Made by a program: the position numbers and the translations under genes. Positions 5,759-12,676 of a stretch of DNA of 13,327 nt are shown in pieces (the stretch's first letter is position 1; each line of letters starts with the position of its first letter). The notes below the pieces were generated by a model that saw only the letters and a list, made by a program, of their open reading frames with translations, did no database searches and was not told the origin of the DNA. The stretch comes from Omnitrophica WOR_2 bacterium RIFCSPLOWO2_12_FULL_46_30 (GTDB lineage Bacteria; Omnitrophota; Gorgyraeia; Gygaellales; UBA12090), in assembly GCA_001805845.1 (NCBI GenBank), contig MHHA01000056.1, forward strand, positions 1-13,327, given 5' to 3'.

Positions 5759-6571
5759 ATGTACTGCCGGCACTATGGCTTTAAGGAAAAACCGTTTAAC
5801 GTAACCTCTGACCCGGCCTTTTTTTACTTAAGCCGCAGGCACAAAGAGGCAATTGCCTGTATGTCTTACGGCATCCAGCAGCGTAAAGGCATCATTACCG
5901 TAACCGGAGAAATCGGCACCGGTAAAACCACGATGTGCCGCACGCTCCTGCATCAGTTAGACAAATCCATAAAAACGGCCCTGGTGCTTAATCCGTACTT
6001 CTCGGAGGTGCAGCTGCTTGAATTCATTGTTCAGGATTTCGGAATCAAGTTCAAGAAAAGAACCCGCCTTTCTCTCATCAACGAGCTGAACGGCTTCTTA
6101 ATAAACGAGTCATGCTCAGGAAATAACGCCGCCATTATCATTGATGAGGCGCAAAACCTGACTGTCCGCCAGCTTGAACAGATACGTTTACTCTCAAATC
6201 TGGAGACCGACAAGGAAAAACTGCTGCAAATCATTCTCATCGGCCAGCCGGAATTACGGGAGAAATTAGAGCTCCACCAGCTGCGCCAGATTAAACAGCG
6301 GGTTATGGTGGACTATCATATTGAGCCCTTAGACAATGACGAAGTTAAGGACTACATCAGCCATCGCCTGAGCATCGCCGGCAGCGATAGGCAAAAACCG
6401 GAATTTAGCGAAGGCGCGCTCAGGGAAATCTGCCAATTTTCACACGGCGTTCCCCGCTTAATCAATCTCATCTGCGACCGGGCGCTCCTCCTGGGATTCA
6501 TAAAAGAAAAGGACTGCATCTCTGAAGGCATCATCCGCGATTGCGTCAAGGATATCAAGGTGAAACAATGA
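5759..6571 (+). CDS. ExeA/GspA-like AAA ATPase
   Basis: A 270-residue ATPase. The start MYCRHYGFKEKPFNVTSDPAF matches the ExeA/MshM family start (roughly M-Y-x-x-x-F/Y-G-x-x-x-x-P-F), which fixes the ATG at 5759. Walker A is GEIGTGKT (50-57), Walker B is IIIDE (126-130), followed by AQNL and LLSNLET. GQPEL at 162-166 and HGVPRLINLICDRAL at 229-243 give the family's C-terminal lid, with Arg233 the likely sensor-2 residue. In type II secretion and MSHA-type systems, such ATPases work with a GspB/ExeB membrane partner to help assemble the secretin or related envelope machine. Here the C-terminal peptidoglycan-binding domain of ExeA is absent, so it resembles the shorter MshM type. It overlaps the GspB-like gene by ATGA, supporting a complex. 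No other secretion genes are in the window. Confidence 0.88.
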   Translation: MYCRHYGFKEKPFNVTSDPAFFYLSRRHKEAIACMSYGIQQRKGIITVTGEIGTGKTTMCRTLLHQLDKSIKTALVLNPYFSEVQLLEFIVQDFGIKFKKRTRLSLINELNGFLINESCSGNNAAIIIDEAQNLTVRQLEQIRLLSNLETDKEKLLQIILIGQPELREKLELHQLRQIKQRVMVDYHIEPLDNDEVKDYISHRLSIAGSDRQKPEFSEGALREICQFSHGVPRLINLICDRALLLGFIKEKDCISEGIIRDCVKDIKVKQ

Positions 6572-7170
6572 GCATCATTTATGAGGCCCTAAAAAAGATG
6601 TCGCGAAGAGATGTTGAACTACCCGCAACATCCGCCGAAGTTAAGCCAGAGGGCAATGGTGCGGCTTCCGCTAGCCGCAGCCATAAGCCAGAGGGCAATG
6701 CCTGCCTGCCGGTAAGGCAGGGTGCGGCTTCCGATAGCCGCAGCCATAAGCCAGGGGCTAAGATGAAAATTGCCTTGGCTTTAGTCGGGACCACCGTGGG
6801 AATTATCATAACCTGGTTAGTTATGAATAAACCAGTAGCACAATTAACTGACCACCGGGAGAGTTTTTCTCGTTCTTTCCCGAGCCCGAGTAGTCATCCT
6901 GACCCCGCCAAGGCGGGGGAAGGATCTTATCCGGTTGTCAGATTGAATAACCCGGAAGCGCCTGCTGCTGTTGAAGAACTACCTGTTAAAAAAGCTCCTG
7001 AGCTCATTCTAAACGGCATAGTTTTATCAGCGGATGGAAATCTTGCTCTGATTAATGAGGAAATACTTCAGGTGGGCGATGAGATTGGGAGAGCAAAAGT
7101 GGAAGAAATCACTGATAAGCAGGTTATCCTAACCTTCCAGAACCAAGAAATAATCCTAAAGAAAAAATAA
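6568..7170 (+). CDS. GspB/ExeB-like membrane protein, partner of the ATPase
   Basis: The ATG at 6568 (200 aa) is preferred: AAGGTGA lies five bases before it, it overlaps the previous stop as ATGA, and the protein then starts MSIIYEALKKMSRR, the conserved cytoplasmic start of this GspB-like group. A single transmembrane helix lies at about 66-86 (MKIALALVGTTVGIIITWLV). The periplasmic C-terminus, about 145-200 (ELILNGIVLSADGNLALINE onwards), resembles the small beta domain of GspB/GspC/PilP proteins that bind a secretin or an inner-membrane platform. The N-terminal linker holds a tandem repeat (KPEGN...AAS.SRSH), one copy carrying an extra seven residues (ACLPVRQ). The periplasmic linker has another palindrome-encoded insert (SHPDPAKAGEGS). 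These inserts make the linkers odd but keep the frame. The role follows from the family and the neighbour. Confidence 0.75.
   Translation: MSIIYEALKKMSRRDVELPATSAEVKPEGNGAASASRSHKPEGNACLPVRQGAASDSRSHKPGAKMKIALALVGTTVGIIITWLVMNKPVAQLTDHRESFSRSFPSPSSHPDPAKAGEGSYPVVRLNNPEAPAAVEELPVKKAPELILNGIVLSADGNLALINEEILQVGDEIGRAKVEEITDKQVILTFQNQEIILKKK
6642..6746 (+). repeat. Tandem 42-bp repeat inside the GspB-like gene
   Basis: Unit 1 (6642-6683) starts TAAGCCAGAGGGCAATG and includes GCGGCTTCCGCTAGCCGC, itself an inverted repeat (GCGGCT/AGCCGC). Unit 2 (6684-6746) is the same with one mismatch plus a 21-base insertion at 6701-6721. A third partial start (TAAGCCAGGGGC) follows at 6747. The frame is kept in both units. 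Confidence 0.9.
6701..6721. repeat. 21-bp palindromic insertion in repeat unit 2
   Basis: CCTGCCT and AGGCAGG flank a 7-base centre GCCGGTA. Comparison with unit 1 shows it as a clean insertion of 21 bases, so its ends are defined exactly. It encodes C-L-P-V-R-Q plus parts of the adjacent residues. The 14-base core TGCCTGCCTGCCGG recurs at 9125-9138 in another gene. Confidence 0.8.
6896..6925. repeat. REP-like palindrome in the GspB-like linker
   Basis: Nested arms: ATCCT, GA, CCCCGCC, AA, GGCGGGG, GA, AGGAT. The outer and inner stems are joined by opposed GA pairs, a regular design. It lies in coding sequence for a Ser/Pro-rich periplasmic linker. The inner arms CCCCGCC/GGCGGGG are the same as in the palindrome at 9139-9156. 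Confidence 0.75.
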
Positions 7171-7268
7171 TACCACACCATTCTTCCTTGTCTTGTATAG
7201 TTAGCGTTCATAATTACTATGATCAGCGTATTTTCGCATAGAGTTATCGCCGCAGGCAATTTTCTTGT
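7171..7268. other. Convergent gap with no clear terminator
   Basis: This 98-base gap separates the GspB-like gene (plus) from the end of aroB (minus). I see only a weak A/T hairpin (TTTCTT, GTTT, AAGAAA at 7260-7275) and no GC-rich stem with a T tract, and no gene. Confidence 0.5.
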
Positions 7269-8360
7269 TTAAGAAACGAATAATTCCTTGATGGCTTTAT
7301 GGATTGTTTCCTGAGGAACATTCTCGCAGACCACCGGCCTGCCTATACCCTTAATCAGCACGAAGCGGTTGGTCCTGCCGATAAATTTCTTGTCTAATTT
7401 ATAGGCCCTAAGAACATCCTCTTCTTTGAGAGCGCTTATTTCCTGGGGCAGGCCGAGCCTGGCAATCAGATTAAGTATGCGCTCATAGGCCGCGGAATCT
7501 AACATCCCCAGGCGCTGGCTAAGCCTGCTGGCGGCGAGCATTCCCAGAGCTATTGCCTCTCCATGGCTATATTTGAGATAATCTCCGGCTGCCTCAATGG
7601 CATGGCCAATGGTATGGCCGAAGTTCAAAACGGTCCTTAAGCCCTTCTCTTCCCTTTCGTCAAGCTGCACAATGCCTGACTTAATCCTGGCGCACTGATA
7701 AACCAGATGCGCAAGCGCCCGCATATCCTTAAAGAAAAGCTGGCGGTAGTTTTCCTCTAAAAAGCGGAATAACCCTTCATCTTTTATAATTGCGTATTTC
7801 ACTGCTTCGCTCAACCCGGCGCGTATTTGTTTTTTATCCAGCGTAGCCAGAAAATCAAGCTCGCAGAAAACCAAGCGCGGCTGGTAAAAGGTCCCCACTA
7901 AATTCTTGGCTATACTAAGGTCAATCGCGGTTTTGCCGCCGATACTGGAATCTATCTGGGCCAGCAAAGTTGTGGGCACCTGCACCAAAGGCACGCCGCG
8001 CTTGTAGATACTGGCGACAAAACTGCTCAGGTCTCCGACTACCCCTCCCCCGAAGGCCAGCACCGCTATCTTCTTCTGCCGGGCATAATCAGCCAAGGCC
8101 TCAACAAGTTTGACCGCATTGGTAATTGACTTTGCCTTTTCGCTGTCTATGGCGCTGTAAAAGAAAGAGGAAAAACCGCCTTTTTTCAGGCAGGACTTAA
8201 GCGCAAAGCCAAAGCGATGCTTAATCTGGCTATTGGTGACAATAAAAAGTTCCTGGGGCAGTTTCAAGAACCTAAGATACCCGGCGAGGTCTTTTAAGAT
8301 GCCTCTTCCAATGCATACGGAATAGCTTCTTTCTTTTAGGTTTACTCTTATTGTTTTCAT
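7269..8360 (-). CDS. aroB: 3-dehydroquinate synthase
   Basis: A 363-residue protein of normal family length. It makes 3-dehydroquinate from DAHP, the second step of the shikimate pathway, in the cytoplasm with NAD and a divalent metal. The NAD-binding loop GGGVVGD (104-110), the motif RGVPLVQVPTTLLAQIDSSIGG from 121 (with K143 next), and the metal ligands Glu185 (in AGLSEAVKYA), His249 (in NFGHTIGHA) and His266 (in SHGEA) are all present, so it should be active. The ATG at 8360 overlaps the TGA of the M50 protease gene as ATGA, implying coupling. It is the last gene of the SPOR / small basic protein / M50 / aroB run. No other shikimate genes are nearby. Confidence 0.97.
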   Translation of the reverse strand: MKTIRVNLKERSYSVCIGRGILKDLAGYLRFLKLPQELFIVTNSQIKHRFGFALKSCLKKGGFSSFFYSAIDSEKAKSITNAVKLVEALADYARQKKIAVLAFGGGVVGDLSSFVASIYKRGVPLVQVPTTLLAQIDSSIGGKTAIDLSIAKNLVGTFYQPRLVFCELDFLATLDKKQIRAGLSEAVKYAIIKDEGLFRFLEENYRQLFFKDMRALAHLVYQCARIKSGIVQLDEREEKGLRTVLNFGHTIGHAIEAAGDYLKYSHGEAIALGMLAASRLSQRLGMLDSAAYERILNLIARLGLPQEISALKEEDVLRAYKLDKKFIGRTNRFVLIKGIGRPVVCENVPQETIHKAIKELFVS

Positions 8361-9040
8361 AGCAGTGAGCTTTTTATCCTTAAAATGGCGAGCAGAATAT
8401 TGACTATGGGCCAGATGATATAATCAAAGAAGCGAAAATACAAGAGAATGAACAAAATGATAAATCCATACCGCTCAATAGCGGCATACTGCTTAGTGAG
8501 GTTTGCCGGCAGAATACTGATCAGTATCCGCGAGCCGTCAAGAGGAGGGATAGGTATAAGATTAAATACCGCAAGCACCAAATTGATCAGTATTCCCTGC
8601 AATATGAGTTGCGTTATGAAAGTAGATAGAACCAGGCCAATCTTCAAAAGCAAACTTAAGCCCGCGGCTAAGATAATATTCGCCAGGGGCCCGGCTAAAC
8701 CTACCCAGAGGATATCCTTCTTAGGGTTCCGCAGGCCCCAGTAGTTAATCGGCACCGGTTTTGCCCAGCCAAAAATAACCGGAGAGCGGGAAATGATTAA
8801 GAGTATGGGAAGCAATATAGTGCCGAAAGGATCAATATGCGCTAAAGGATTTAAGGTGAGCCGGCCGGCGTATTTTGCGGTGCGGTCTCCCAGCCAGTAA
8901 GCAGTGGCGCCGTGAGCATACTCGTGGATTACTACGGCCAGGAAAAAGATAACTAAAGACAAGAGAAAACCCAAACAAACCTTCTTTCTTAAATGTGACC
9001 TGCGTCCGTTTCTTCCCGAGATAACGGCGGCAAGCGGCAA
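8357..9040 (-). CDS. M50 family site-2-protease-like membrane metalloprotease
   Basis: A polytopic membrane protein of about 227 residues. The zinc motif is HEYAH (39-43), inside the first main hydrophobic segment. It is followed by NPLAHIDPFGTILLP at 64 and FGWAKPVPIN at 90, and the third metal ligand is Asp168 in NLIPIPPLDGSRIL. This is the compact 'Rseq/YwhC-like' M50 layout without a PDZ domain, seen in many bacteria and archaea. These proteases cut substrates within the membrane; the substrate here is unknown. The nominal start is TTG at 9040, with the nearest GAGG some 14 bases away. An internal TTG at residue 23 has a better-spaced AGAAGG, so the first 22 residues are uncertain. It lies between the small basic protein gene and aroB. 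Confidence 0.9.
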   Translation of the reverse strand: MPLAAVISGRNGRRSHLRKKVCLGFLLSLVIFFLAVVIHEYAHGATAYWLGDRTAKYAGRLTLNPLAHIDPFGTILLPILLIISRSPVIFGWAKPVPINYWGLRNPKKDILWVGLAGPLANIILAAGLSLLLKIGLVLSTFITQLILQGILINLVLAVFNLIPIPPLDGSRILISILPANLTKQYAAIERYGFIILFILLYFRFFDYIIWPIVNILLAILRIKSSLL

Positions 9041-9058
9041 AAAGGGCGATGTCCTCGC

Positions 9059-9376
9059 TTATTTTTTCGGCTGGGCTTGAGTAGTTCCTTTGGCAGCCTT
9101 GGGGAGGAGAGCGCCTTCGGCCTTTGCCTGCCTGCCGGCCCCGCCGCCTGGCGGGGGAGGAGCACTCGGTGCGCCTGCGGCTTGCGGCGCCTTCTCCGCG
9201 GTTTTCTCCTTCTTTACTTTTATCTTTAAGGATTTTATCTTAGGCAAACCGAATACCGGACTTTCTTCGTTAAAAGAACCCTTGCTGATATAATATTTAA
9301 TCCGCTCAATGCGCTTGAGCACCGAACGCTGTTTTCTGTTTTTTAACGAGGAACTCAGGGTGGAATGTATGGACAT
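9059..9376 (-). CDS. PVC-type small basic protein with a low-complexity C-terminal tail
   Basis: The first 55 or so residues (MSIHSTLSSSLKNRKQR, then VLKRIERIKYYISKGSFNEE and SPVFGLPKIKSLKIKVKK) match the small basic, probably ribosome-associated protein family known from Chlamydiae, Verrucomicrobia and relatives. Its role is thought to be in or near the ribosome but is not proven. The ATG at 9376 has a strong AGGAG site. Family members usually end soon after the FGLPK block at about 45-60 residues; this one continues with about 50 residues rich in Ala, Pro, Gly and Lys (PPPPGGGAGRQAKAEGA and more). Part of that tail is encoded by a palindromic repeat (9125-9156), so the extension probably arose by insertion. 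The gene is 13 bases after the SPOR gene. Confidence 0.85.
   Translation of the reverse strand: MSIHSTLSSSLKNRKQRSVLKRIERIKYYISKGSFNEESPVFGLPKIKSLKIKVKKEKTAEKAPQAAGAPSAPPPPGGGAGRQAKAEGALLPKAAKGTTQAQPKK
9125..9156. repeat. Palindromic element in the tail of the small basic protein gene
   Basis: TGCCTGCCTGCCGG (9125-9138), the same 14 bases as at 6699-6712, abuts a hairpin CCCCGCC, GCCT, GGCGGGG (9139-9156) with the same arms as at 6903-6918. Two repeat types found separately in the GspB-like gene are thus joined here. It encodes the PPPPGGGAGRQA stretch on the minus strand. Confidence 0.75.
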
Positions 9377-9389
9377 GCTAATCTCCTTT

Positions 9390-9989
9390 TTACAATTTCC
9401 TTATCTGGCAATCCGGATATTTGGTTTTCAGTTTTGTCAAACTGTTTTGCGCATGGTCTTTAGCGGCAAACTTTCCGACACAGATTACGGTATACTTACC
9501 CTTCACCAACCCAAAGGCATGGTAACCTTTATTCTCAAGACGAGATAATTCCTTCTTTACATTTTCACTGCGCGAGATACTGGCTACTTGAACTGTATAC
9601 TGAGCCTTCACTGTTATCGCGCCTTGCTGGGGCTTTAAGATTTTTAGCTGGTTTTGATTTTTGGCTAAAAGCGAACCGCTCTCTTCTCCAATGTCGCGCT
9701 CTGGTTTTTGCGGTTTATCGCTGACCGCGGCGCCGCTAATGGCTTCGTTTAAAGGAACAAAAGGAGCGTTGGTTTCCTGCGGAGTAACCCTGGCTATTGG
9801 CTTCCTGCCTTTTCCAACTCCCAGAGAAAACGAAACCAAGCCAACAAAAATGAAGGCAATCACCTGAAATATAGCTTTCTGGTAGCCGCGCACCTTCGCC
9901 AGCTGCAACGGATCAGCCTTTGGTGATTGCGCTTCCGCCTCCTGGTTATGCAAATTAAAAAGTTCCAGCTGGGTAGGGTTATTCTTCAT
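9390..9989 (-). CDS. SPOR domain membrane protein
   Basis: A 199-residue protein. It has a cytoplasmic N-terminus of about 39 residues, one transmembrane helix at about 40-58 (IFQVIAFIFVGLVSFSLGVG), a variable linker, and a C-terminal SPOR domain (about 129-199: YTVQVASISRSENVKKELSR, then GYHAFGLVKGKYTVICVGKF). SPOR domains bind peptidoglycan stripped of stem peptides, chiefly at the division septum, so the protein likely takes part in division or envelope maintenance. A GKGRKP motif just after the helix gives a positive cluster. The start at ATG 9989 has only a weak AAAGA site. It is the first gene after the promoter at 10037-10066 and is 13 bases before the small basic protein gene. Confidence 0.88.
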   Translation of the reverse strand: MKNNPTQLELFNLHNQEAEAQSPKADPLQLAKVRGYQKAIFQVIAFIFVGLVSFSLGVGKGRKPIARVTPQETNAPFVPLNEAISGAAVSDKPQKPERDIGEESGSLLAKNQNQLKILKPQQGAITVKAQYTVQVASISRSENVKKELSRLENKGYHAFGLVKGKYTVICVGKFAAKDHAQNSLTKLKTKYPDCQIRKL

Positions 9990-10036
9990 TGATAATCTTT
10001 AGACACGGATACTATTCAATTCGCGTGTATTTGTGT

Positions 10037-10066
10037 ATTATATAACCAAAGCCGTCAGTGTTGCAA
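10037..10066 (-). promoter_or_regulatory. Promoter for the SPOR / small basic protein / M50 / aroB genes
   Basis: A perfect -10 TATAAT (10037-10042) and a -35 TTGCAA (10061-10066) are 18 bases apart on the minus strand, with a predicted start near 10030, about 40 bases before the SPOR gene. The -35 lies inside the last codons of the HD-GYP gene. Confidence 0.55.
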
Positions 10067-11113
10067 GTATTTTTTTAGGTTCAGCCTCTTAATGGTTCTC
10101 AGAAAGGCCTCAACCACATTCGGATCAAATTGGGTGCCGGATTTATTCTTGATTTCCTTAAGCGCCTCAGGGATACCCATCCTCTCTCTGTATGGCCGGC
10201 CATAAACCATTGCCTCAAACGCATCAGCCACGGCCATAATGCGCGCCCCTAAAGGAATGTTGCCCTTTTTTAACCTTGAAGGATAGCCGGTGCCGTCATA
10301 CTTTTCATGGTGATAGAGGATAATCGGGACCGCAGGCCTTATGGCTTCTAAGTGTTTTAATATCTGCGCGCCCTTTAGCGGGTGTCCTTTAATAATCGTG
10401 CGCTCTCTTTCGGTAAGCTTTGATCTCTTGGTCAAAATTTCTATCGGGATATCAACCTTGCCCGCATCGTGGAGCTGGCTGGCAAACTTAAGCGATTGCA
10501 GCTGTTTCTCGCTGAGGTTCATCTCCTGGCCGATAGCGCAGACCAAGCGGCTGAAATAGGGACTATGGGTGTAAGCATTCGGCACGCGGGTATCAAACAA
10601 AGTAACCATAGACTTAATGCTCCCCAGGATAATTTTTTGCTGTTCTTCGTAGAGCTGCAGGTTCCGAATACCGATCACCGACTGTTCTGCCACTGTGATT
10701 AGAATTTCCTGATCGTAGGCATCAAAAGGCCGAGCGCTTTTATTGCGCCGCAAGATAATAATTCCCACCAGATCATCCGCTATCAATGGCACCGCGATAC
10801 TGTGCTTGCTGCGCACCACCGATGAGCGGCGCAGCACTAATTTCTCAAGCCTGCCTGAAATTCGCGCATTCCGATAGACGATGCATTTTGCGCCCCCACG
10901 GGTAGCGCAACGCAGCACTATCCTTTTCTGGGTAGGGTCCAAAATGACAATTGCGCAGGACTGGGCTTCCAGGAGCGAAGAGATCAGCCTTGCCAAACGC
11001 AGGAGCAAATTCTTTAAATCATAGGTGGAATTAATCAACCGATAAACAGTATGGATGGCTGAAGTTACTGCCTTATACCTTCTCGTAAGGGTCAAAGAGT
11101 TTCTTATATTCAT
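10055..11113 (-). CDS. GAF - HD-GYP cyclic-di-GMP phosphodiesterase
   Basis: A 352-residue soluble protein. Residues about 25-155 form a GAF sensor domain (LLEAQSCAIVILDPTQKRIV, AVPLIADDLVGIIILRR, AEQSVIGIRNLQLYEEQQ). A short helix then leads into an HD-GYP domain (about 165-350). All metal and catalytic residues are present: His183, His215-Asp216 with Lys219 (HDAGK), His244, HHE at 268-270, the signature DGTGYP (273-278), and Asp297. HD-GYP enzymes degrade cyclic di-GMP (some act on cGAMP). The GAF domain likely senses a small ligand or redox state. The ATG at 11113 lies inside the end of the dGTPase gene, a 41-base overlap, with an AGGTG site eight bases upstream. It is the natural counterpart of the PilZ receptors at 2844-3733. 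Confidence 0.92.
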   Translation of the reverse strand: MNIRNSLTLTRRYKAVTSAIHTVYRLINSTYDLKNLLLRLARLISSLLEAQSCAIVILDPTQKRIVLRCATRGGAKCIVYRNARISGRLEKLVLRRSSVVRSKHSIAVPLIADDLVGIIILRRNKSARPFDAYDQEILITVAEQSVIGIRNLQLYEEQQKIILGSIKSMVTLFDTRVPNAYTHSPYFSRLVCAIGQEMNLSEKQLQSLKFASQLHDAGKVDIPIEILTKRSKLTERERTIIKGHPLKGAQILKHLEAIRPAVPIILYHHEKYDGTGYPSRLKKGNIPLGARIMAVADAFEAMVYGRPYRERMGIPEALKEIKNKSGTQFDPNVVEAFLRTIKRLNLKKYLQH

Positions 11114-12224
11114 CTAATGCGCACCTGTCGGTCATCCCTGCGATATAATCGCAGATGACTCTTCTGGTATTCTCGCCTCTTTTGATGCGTAGATATATCT
11201 GCCGGGGAAGCGCTTGAGGATTATTCAGGTATACTTCAAACAGCTCGCTTATAAAACGTTTGGCTTTGCCTGCCATACGCACCACCCGATAATTCCGATA
11301 GAGATTTTCCATCAGAAAATCCTTAAGGGGAAGCCGTAAGGCCTCCATTTCCCTGCTAAAGACAACCAGCTTATACTCTAAGCCGCGGCAGTCGTCAACC
11401 GAACGCACCTTTGCCTCTTTTATCCGGCGCTCGGTTTCTTTGAGCAAATCAGTTACCTGCCAGTCAATTAAGAGCCGGATAATCTGATATTTTTTAAGCT
11501 GAAGTTTTAACTTCTTATAGCGCAGGCCAACCTCTTTACCGGCCCGGGCCCAGAGTTTGACTTTTCTTAATTCCGGCTCATCCAATAAACCCGAAGCGAG
11601 CCCGTCATCAATATCATGATTATTATAGGCGATTTCATCAGCGATGTCTACTACCTGTGTTTCTAAGGTTGGCATTTTATCCGGCAGGAATCCTTCGCTT
11701 GCTACGCTCTCGTCGTAGGATGAAGTATGTTTGACAATCCCTTCCCTTACCTCCCAGGTTAAATTCAATCCGGGAAATTCCGGGTAATGCTCTTCCAGCA
11801 AATCAACGATGCGCAGGCCTTGCAGGTTATGATTGAAACCGCCGTAGTCCGCCATCAATTCATCCAGGGCCTCTTCGCCGGAATGCCCAAAGGGCGTATG
11901 GCCTAAATCGTGGGCAAGCGCCACTGCTTCCACTAGGTCGCAGTTTAAACGAAGACGGCTGGCGATGGTGCGGGCAATCTGTGAGACCTCCAGGGTATGG
12001 GTAAGCCGGGTGCGGTAATAGTCACCCTCATGATTGACAAACACCTGCGTCTTGTATTCTAACCTGCGAAAAGCGGCAGAGTGTATTATCCTGTCCCTAT
12101 CGCGCTGATACGCACTGCGATAGGGATGCTCTTTCTCGGGATATTGCCTGCCCTTAGTTTCCCGGCTCTTCATAGCATAACGGGCCAAATACGAATCTTC
12201 AAATTCTCTGAGATAATTTCTCAT
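11073..12224 (-). CDS. dgt: dGTP triphosphohydrolase-like protein
   Basis: A 383-residue HD-superfamily protein. Key motifs are RDRDRIIHSAAFRRLEYKTQ (41-60), RTRLTHT with His76, AHDLGHTPFGHSGE with His105-Asp106, and VVDIADEIAY with Asp196, followed by NNHDIDDGL. These match the Dgt/type-2 dGTPase family, which hydrolyses dNTPs to the nucleoside and triphosphate, regulating dNTP pools and in some species contributing to phage resistance or DNA repair. Length is typical of the shorter, non-enterobacterial class. It overlaps the upstream HIT gene by 26 bases and the downstream HD-GYP gene by 41, so the three are translated as a block. The exact dNTP preference cannot be read from the sequence. 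Confidence 0.92.
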   Translation of the reverse strand: MRNYLREFEDSYLARYAMKSRETKGRQYPEKEHPYRSAYQRDRDRIIHSAAFRRLEYKTQVFVNHEGDYYRTRLTHTLEVSQIARTIASRLRLNCDLVEAVALAHDLGHTPFGHSGEEALDELMADYGGFNHNLQGLRIVDLLEEHYPEFPGLNLTWEVREGIVKHTSSYDESVASEGFLPDKMPTLETQVVDIADEIAYNNHDIDDGLASGLLDEPELRKVKLWARAGKEVGLRYKKLKLQLKKYQIIRLLIDWQVTDLLKETERRIKEAKVRSVDDCRGLEYKLVVFSREMEALRLPLKDFLMENLYRNYRVVRMAGKAKRFISELFEVYLNNPQALPRQIYLRIKRGENTRRVICDYIAGMTDRCALDEYKKLFDPYEKV

Positions 12225-12675
12225 AAAGTTCGCTCAACGACTGCGAGATGATTTTGGTGTCAAATACTGCCGGCATAAAGTTGGTATCCTCTTTCCATCT
12301 GGGAACGATATGCAGATGCAAATGACCCGGAATACCGGCTCCGGAAACCCTGCCGATATTCATCCCTAAATTGAATCCGTCCGGCTTGAGTATTTCCCCA
12401 AGTAAGGCCTGCATTTTACTAAGCGCGTAAAATAAATCTAATATTTCATCATTGGTAAGCTGAGCTAAATTCTTGATGTGCCGATATGGAGAGAGCATCA
12501 GATGGCCGTTATTGTAAGGAAATTTATTCAGCATGCACAGGACATACTTTGAACGAAAGACGACTAAGTTTTTTCCGTCCCGCCTTTCTTTAGCCGCCCG
12601 GCAAAAAAGGCACCCCCTTATCTTTCTTGCTACGCTGATATACTTAATACGCCAAGGAGCCCAGAGCTTATCCAT
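12199..12675 (-). CDS. HIT family nucleotide hydrolase/transferase (Ap4A phosphorylase-like)
   Basis: A 158-residue histidine-triad protein. It begins MDKLWAPWRIKYI, a start typical of the bacterial HIT branch that includes diadenosine-tetraphosphate phosphorylases. A CLFC pair (Cys22, Cys25) may help bind zinc. The triad is HLHLHIVPRW (His118, 120, 122), with His120 the likely nucleophile. NNGHLMLSPYRHI at 55-67 and NLGMNIGRVSGAGIPGH at 102 complete the fold. Reaction: likely phosphorolysis or hydrolysis of dinucleoside polyphosphates. It starts one base after the phosphodiesterase gene stops and overlaps the dGTPase gene by 26 bases. A nucleotide-clearing role next to a dGTPase would make sense but is inference. 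Confidence 0.9.
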   Translation of the reverse strand: MDKLWAPWRIKYISVARKIRGCLFCRAAKERRDGKNLVVFRSKYVLCMLNKFPYNNGHLMLSPYRHIKNLAQLTNDEILDLFYALSKMQALLGEILKPDGFNLGMNIGRVSGAGIPGHLHLHIVPRWKEDTNFMPAVFDTKIISQSLSELYEKLSQRI

Positions 12676-12676
12676 T

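Noticed and set aside
6642..6746. Direct repeats as a CRISPR array or tandem-repeat protein domain
   Set aside because: There are only two full units without spacers, inside a coding linker, and no cas gene is in view.
6579..6809. Minus-strand open frame across the GspB-like repeats
   Set aside because: It is a mirror product of palindromic repeats (RLxEAAP repeats) and lies inside a better supported gene that overlaps its ATPase partner by ATGA.
5759..7170. A full type II secretion or type IV pilus locus
   Set aside because: Only the ATPase and the GspB-like protein are present; no secretin, GspE/F or pseudopilin genes flank them in this window.
11073..12224. dGTPase as an anti-phage defence gene
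   Set aside because: Some dGTPases do act in defence, but the neighbours here are housekeeping hydrolases and no other defence or mobile genes are seen.
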